Assembly (NCBI GenBank): GCA_964437505.1
Contig: CAYTGU010000026.1
Span: 1 to 9,421 of the forward strand
DNA: 9,421 bases
Reading direction: 5' to 3'
Source of the DNA: JAHJDO01 sp964437505
GTDB lineage: Bacteria > JAHJDO01
Of the stretch, positions 5,711 through 9,421 are shown piece after piece. Position 1 is the first letter of the stretch. The number at the start of each line of letters is the position of its first letter. The position numbers were made by a program, and so were the translations under genes. The notes below the pieces were generated by a model. It was not told where the DNA came from. It was given only the letters and a program-made list of their open reading frames with translations, and ran no database searches.

Positions 5711-6523
5711 ATGACACATAAAAAATTTGGTAAATATATAATTCAGGATACCATTAAGTCAGGTGGAATGGCTTGCGTATATAAAGCAAGTGATCCTGAA
5801 ACAAAAGAGATAGTAGCAATCAAGACTCTTCAGCCATCAAGCATAAATCGCAGAGCAATAAAAGGGTCTCTTCAAGAAGCCAAGATGTTAAAAAAGTTAA
5901 ATCATCCAAATATAATTCGAGTAATGGATTTTGGAGAAAAAGATGGAACGCCTTACACTGTGATGGAGTATATCAATGGCGAAGATTTAAAAAAGCTTCT
6001 TCTTCACAAAAAAATTAAAAAACTTCAGAGATATAATTTTATCTTGCAGATAGGAAGGGGGCTGGCTTATCTTCATGAAAACAATATAATTCATCAGGAC
6101 ATAAAACCCGAAAACATTCTGGTCTCAAAAAACAATGAAGTAAAAATCATAGATTTTGGTCTGGCGCGTTACAATAAATTAAAAATCTTTACACGTAACC
6201 GTTTTATTGATGGCACACCCACATACATGTCTCCTGAACAGATAAGGAAAAAATACAGAGACAAGAGAACAGACATATATTCCTATGGAATCACCACATA
6301 TGAAATGCTAACTGGCAGAGTTCCATATCAAGCTAATGATAAAAACGCAATTATGAGAGCTCACATTGATATGCATATACGCCCAAGACCTGTATCTTAT
6401 TATGATTCCAATATACCAAAAAATATAGAGAATTGTGTGATGAAGGCAATAGAAAAAAATCCAAATAAAAGATACAGAACAGTATCAGAAATGCTCTTGG
6501 ACTTTAGCAGAAGCAAAATCTAA
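5711..6523 (+). CDS. Hanks-type serine/threonine protein kinase, single domain
   Basis: The 270-residue protein is almost only a kinase domain. It shows a Gly-rich loop IKSGGMACVYKA (15-26), VAIK with Lys38, αC Glu56, HQDIKPEN with catalytic Asp130 and Asn135, DFG with Asp148, GTPTYMSPEQ (169-177) and DIYSYG. All catalytic residues are present, so it should be active. The usual HRD arginine is Gln129, a non-RD form that may not need activation-loop phosphorylation. There is no transmembrane segment, PASTA or other sensor domain, so it should be cytosolic and depend on partners for input. TTG 5705 is in frame, but AGGG at 5701-5704 stands six bases before ATG 5711, which is chosen. It is first in a tight set with the membrane-anchored L,D-transpeptidase 18 bases downstream. 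Confidence 0.92.
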   Translation: MTHKKFGKYIIQDTIKSGGMACVYKASDPETKEIVAIKTLQPSSINRRAIKGSLQEAKMLKKLNHPNIIRVMDFGEKDGTPYTVMEYINGEDLKKLLLHKKIKKLQRYNFILQIGRGLAYLHENNIIHQDIKPENILVSKNNEVKIIDFGLARYNKLKIFTRNRFIDGTPTYMSPEQIRKKYRDKRTDIYSYGITTYEMLTGRVPYQANDKNAIMRAHIDMHIRPRPVSYYDSNIPKNIENCVMKAIEKNPNKRYRTVSEMLLDFSRSKI

Positions 6524-6541
6524 AAAGAGGAGATACTCATT

Positions 6542-7708
6542 ATGAATAAAAAGAACTCAAAATCCATATTAGTTATTATGATACTAATAATTGCTGCCTA
6601 TGTTGGATGGCAGACATATTCTTTATTCCTTCAAAAGAAAATCTCTAATCAGTATAAAAAGGCAGATACGCTTTATAATAAAGGCGAGTTTGAAAAAGCA
6701 AAGACTATCTACACTGATTTATTAAATAAAAGTCAATACAAAATTGTGTCTGGAGAAAAACAGGCAGAACTTGTTTATAGACTTGCAATATGCAATAAAA
6801 AAACAGGGAATTTTAAAATTGCCGAGACTCTTCTAAACAAAATTACTGACCAGTTCAAAAACTCAGAATATATTGATGAGGCATTGTTTGAACTGGGTGA
6901 ATTAGCAGAGACAAAACATGATATTAAAAAAGCAGAGGATATATATGATAAGATATTAAATGAACATGTAAATAGCAACATCTTTTTTAATGCCCTGTAT
7001 GCCAAAGCTCGCGTTTATAAACTGCAAGGAAAACTCTTGAATGCTCTCTCTCTGCTCGAGAGGGTTATCCTTGAATCAGATAATAATGAATTAAAAAATA
7101 CAGCATACGAAGAGATTGGAGACATAAACGTAAAGCTTATCTTCTCCCCTATCCCTACAAAAGACAGTGTGATTTACAAAGTAGAAGCTGGAGATAGCCT
7201 CAGTTCAATTGCTAAACAATTTAATACCACTGTTGATTTGATTATAAAAAGTAATAAGCTAAAAGATACTGTGATAAGACCTGAGAAGAGATTAAAAATA
7301 ACTTCTGGGGCTGGTTTCTCTATTGAGGTATATACAAAGTCTAATAAGCTTATCTTAGAAAATAATGGAAAACTTGTAAAAACCTATACAATAGCTACTG
7401 GAGCTCATGATTCGACACCTCTTGGAAATTTTAAAATAGTAAATAAATTAAAAAATCCTACATGGTATACTGCAGGCGCTGTTGTCTCTGCAGATAGTCC
7501 TAAGAATGTCCTTGGCAATCGTTGGATGGGAATAACAGAAAAGGGCTATGGAATACACGGAACACTAGATCCTGCTAGCATTGGAAAACAATCTACAGAA
7601 GGCTGCGTAAGAATGTATAACAAAGATGTAGAAGAGTTGTTTGACCTTGTACCGGTCGGAACAGCTGTAACCATAGTTAAGACGCAAGACGACAAAAAGC
7701 TAAATTAG
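6542..7708 (+). CDS. Membrane-anchored L,D-transpeptidase with TPR-like, LysM and YkuD domains
   Basis: The 388-residue protein has one N-terminal membrane segment (about 9-29), then helical TPR-like repeats (about 36-195), a LysM peptidoglycan-binding motif (about 211-254, IYKVEAGDSLSSIAKQFNTT), and a C-terminal YkuD domain (about 258-381). The YkuD signature is complete: GIHGT with His339 and STEGCVRMYNKD with nucleophile Cys355 and Arg357. Such enzymes make 3-3 cross-links in peptidoglycan or attach lipoproteins to it, acting outside the cytoplasmic membrane. The TPR-like stretch resembles YbgF-type repeats that scaffold envelope proteins. GAGGAG nine bases before ATG 6542 supports the start. 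accA begins 14 bases after the stop. The preceding kinase could phosphorylate its short cytosolic N-terminus (MNKKNSKS), a guess from context. Confidence 0.92.
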   Translation: MNKKNSKSILVIMILIIAAYVGWQTYSLFLQKKISNQYKKADTLYNKGEFEKAKTIYTDLLNKSQYKIVSGEKQAELVYRLAICNKKTGNFKIAETLLNKITDQFKNSEYIDEALFELGELAETKHDIKKAEDIYDKILNEHVNSNIFFNALYAKARVYKLQGKLLNALSLLERVILESDNNELKNTAYEEIGDINVKLIFSPIPTKDSVIYKVEAGDSLSSIAKQFNTTVDLIIKSNKLKDTVIRPEKRLKITSGAGFSIEVYTKSNKLILENNGKLVKTYTIATGAHDSTPLGNFKIVNKLKNPTWYTAGAVVSADSPKNVLGNRWMGITEKGYGIHGTLDPASIGKQSTEGCVRMYNKDVEELFDLVPVGTAVTIVKTQDDKKLN

Positions 7709-7722
7709 GTAGGAGACAAAAA

Positions 7723-8682
7723 GTGGCAATAAATGGTCTTGAATTTGAAAAACCTATCATAGAGTTGGAGAAAAGGATAGAAGAGTTAAAAGCCTTTGCT
7801 TCTACAGAAAATATAGATTTTTCAGATGAGATAAAAGTACTTGAGAAAAAGGCAGTTGAGAGCAAAAAAAAGATATTTTGCAATCTTACAGCCTGGCAAA
7901 GAATGCAGATTGCTCGACATCCTGACAGGCCATATACTCTGGACTATATTAATGCTCTTATGAAGAATTTTATTGAGCTTCATGGTGATAGATCATTTGC
8001 TGATGACCAGGCAATAATAGGGGGATTGGCCAGTTTTCAAGATAAAACAGTTATGGTAATTGGTCACCAAAAGGGCAGAAATACAAAAGAAAATCTCACC
8101 AGAAACTTTGGGATGTCTCATCCAGAAGGTTATAGAAAAATGTTAAGGTTAATGAAAACAGCTGAAAAATTTTCTATTCCAATCATTGCTTTTATTGACA
8201 CGCCAGGTGCATATCCAGGTATTGAAGCAGAAGAGAGAGGACAGGCAGAGGCAATTGCGCACAACTTAAAAGAAATGGCCCATCTTCAAGTACCTACGAT
8301 CGCTATAATTACTGGAGAAGGCGGTAGTGGAGGAGCCTTAGCGATTGGGTTAGGCAATAAAGTTTTTATGTTAGAGAATGCTGTTTACTTTGTGTGTACT
8401 CCTGAAGCGTGTGGCGCAATCCTCTGGAAAGATAGAACTAAAGCTTCTGAAGCTGCAGAAGCGCTTTGCATAACAGCATCAGACTTAAAAAAATCTGAAG
8501 TTATTGATGCAATAATACCTGAACCTTTGGGTGGAGCGCATAGAAGTCCTGCTGAAACAATTAAGAATGTTAAGAATACATTAAAAACCTCCCTGAATGA
8601 ACTAACTAAGCTCTCTCCTGAAGAAATTATTGATCAGAGATATAATAAATACAGGAAAATGGGCAAATTTCTAGAGAAGTAA
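7723..8682 (+). CDS. accA: Acetyl-CoA carboxylase carboxyltransferase subunit alpha
   Basis: The 319-residue length and full-length similarity pattern match AccA, which with AccD moves the carboxyl group from biotin-carboxyl carrier protein to acetyl-CoA, making malonyl-CoA for fatty-acid synthesis. Recognisable segments are LEFEKPIIELEKRIEELK, the conserved IARHPDRPYTLDYI, FIELHGDRSFADDQAIIGGL, GHQKGRNTKENLTRNFGMSH, IDTPGAYPG and the oxyanion-hole loop TGEGGSGGALAIGLGN. The later PEACGAILWKD is also typical. It starts at GTG 7723, with AGGAGA six bases upstream. accD is not in this window, so the two halves are encoded apart. It sits 14 bases after the L,D-transpeptidase and 12 before the aconitase, in the same probable transcript. 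Confidence 0.97.
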   Translation: MAINGLEFEKPIIELEKRIEELKAFASTENIDFSDEIKVLEKKAVESKKKIFCNLTAWQRMQIARHPDRPYTLDYINALMKNFIELHGDRSFADDQAIIGGLASFQDKTVMVIGHQKGRNTKENLTRNFGMSHPEGYRKMLRLMKTAEKFSIPIIAFIDTPGAYPGIEAEERGQAEAIAHNLKEMAHLQVPTIAIITGEGGSGGALAIGLGNKVFMLENAVYFVCTPEACGAILWKDRTKASEAAEALCITASDLKKSEVIDAIIPEPLGGAHRSPAETIKNVKNTLKTSLNELTKLSPEEIIDQRYNKYRKMGKFLEK

Positions 8683-8694
8683 GGAGAAAAAGAA

Positions 8695-9421
8695 TTGGGT
8701 TCAGGGATAGCAGAAAAAATCATAAAAGAACATCTTTTAAAAGGAAATCCGGTTACTGGAGAGGAAATTACTCTAAAAATAGACCAGACTCTTACACAGG
8801 ACGCTACAGGAACAATGGCCTATCTCCAGTTTGAAGCTCTTGGAATTCCGAAAATAAAAACAGAATTGTCTGTTAGTTATGTTGATCATAATACTATACA
8901 AACCGGTTTCGAGAATGCCGATGACCATTGCTACCTTCAAACTACCGCTTCTAAATATGGAGCTTATTTTTCTAGAGCTGGAAATGGAATATGTCATCAG
9001 GTTCATCTGGAAAGATTTGCTGAGCCTGGAAAAACGCTTCTTGGTTCGGATTCCCACACTCCGACAGCCGGAGGTATTGGAATGCTAGCTATTGGAGCAG
9101 GAGGATTGGACGTGGCTGTGGCAATGGGAACATGTGAATATACACTGCGTTATCCTGAAATCATTCGCATTAACCTTGAAGGTAAACTAAGTCCATGGGT
9201 AAGCGCAAAGGATATAATTCTAACAGTCCTAAAAATGCTCGGCACTAATGGCAATGTTGGAACCATAATAGAATATTCAGGCACAGGACTGGAAATCTTA
9301 GATGTCCCTGAAAGAGCAACCATAACTAATATGGGTGCTGAACTTGGCGTGACAACATCAGTCTTTCCCAGCGACTTTCTTACAAAGAAATTTCTTGCAG
9401 CTGAGAATAGAGAAAGTGTGT
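8695..9421 (+). CDS. Aconitate hydratase, N-terminal part (runs off the window)
   Basis: A frame open from TTG 8695 to the window end gives about 242 residues. AAGGAG stands eight bases before the TTG and the frame begins LGSGIAEKIIKEHLLKGNP. Hallmarks of aconitase-superfamily hydratases are present: IDQTLTQDATGTMAYLQFEAL, VSYVDHNTIQTGFENADDH, NGICHQVHLERF, LLGSDSHTPTAGGIGMLAIG, WVSAKDIIL and PERATITNMGAELGVTTSVFPSD. The strings fit the single-chain aconitase type that converts citrate to isocitrate with a 4Fe-4S cluster. The cluster cysteines are expected further downstream and cannot be checked. Related 3-isopropylmalate and homoaconitate dehydratases are less similar to these motifs. It closes the visible part of the kinase-transpeptidase-accA set, 12 bases after accA. 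Confidence 0.93.
   Translation, partial: MGSGIAEKIIKEHLLKGNPVTGEEITLKIDQTLTQDATGTMAYLQFEALGIPKIKTELSVSYVDHNTIQTGFENADDHCYLQTTASKYGAYFSRAGNGICHQVHLERFAEPGKTLLGSDSHTPTAGGIGMLAIGAGGLDVAVAMGTCEYTLRYPEIIRINLEGKLSPWVSAKDIILTVLKMLGTNGNVGTIIEYSGTGLEILDVPERATITNMGAELGVTTSVFPSDFLTKKFLAAENRESV

Noticed and set aside
8773..9057. Reverse-strand frame inside the aconitase gene
   Set aside because: The forward frame encodes an unbroken run of aconitase motifs across the same bases.
1..9421. Variant genetic code with UGA as a sense codon
   Set aside because: UGA ends fur and the lipoprotein gene exactly where overlapping downstream starts require a stop, consistent with the standard code.

Overview
The window is an A+T-rich bacterial chromosomal segment. 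It has two gene blocks pointing away from each other, separated by a control region at about 3572-3748. No rRNA, tRNA, CRISPR array, transposase or prophage gene was recognised. The gene set includes an envelope L,D-transpeptidase, lipoprotein-type and signal-peptide exports, AccA, a long-type aconitase, and a Fur-family regulator together with a DUF5320 protein. This suggests an anaerobic or microaerophilic diderm, and the overall flavour resembles candidate phyla such as Omnitrophota. That placement is an impression from gene style, not a proof.

Minus-strand block (1-3571). A Fur-family regulator starts an operon that continues, with an overlap or short gaps, into a zinc-ribbon Nudix hydrolase, a YggS/PLPBP pyridoxal-phosphate homeostasis protein and a fold-type-I PLP aminotransferase. 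Next, with its own promoter, comes a small Gly/Arg/Tyr-rich DUF5320 protein. Beyond a possible hairpin terminator lies a 10-codon stub that matches the start of an FmdB zinc-ribbon protein. Its stop codon overlaps the ATG of a truncated DUF89 (damage-control phosphatase family) gene that runs off the left edge. The fur promoter and the DUF5320 promoter carry nearly identical Fur-box-like palindromes at or just past the predicted transcription start. I infer a small local regulon: autoregulated fur plus DUF5320.

Plus-strand block (3749-9421). A promoter facing away from fur drives a two-gene unit: a predicted lipoprotein with an HECGH metallopeptidase motif, and an exported protein of unknown function whose GTG start overlaps the stop of the first gene. 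A second promoter at 5650-5677 precedes a tightly packed set of four: a small cytosolic Hanks-type kinase, a membrane-anchored TPR/LysM/YkuD L,D-transpeptidase, accA, and a partial aconitase gene leaving the right edge. This set links envelope cross-linking, fatty-acid precursor supply and a TCA-cycle enzyme in one probable transcript.

Several starts differ from the longest open frame: DUF5320 begins at 631, fur well downstream of 3745, the exported protein probably at 4606 and the kinase at 5711. Four genes use GTG or TTG starts (lipoprotein TTG, exported protein GTG, accA GTG, aconitase TTG), each placed by a ribosome-binding site or an overlap.
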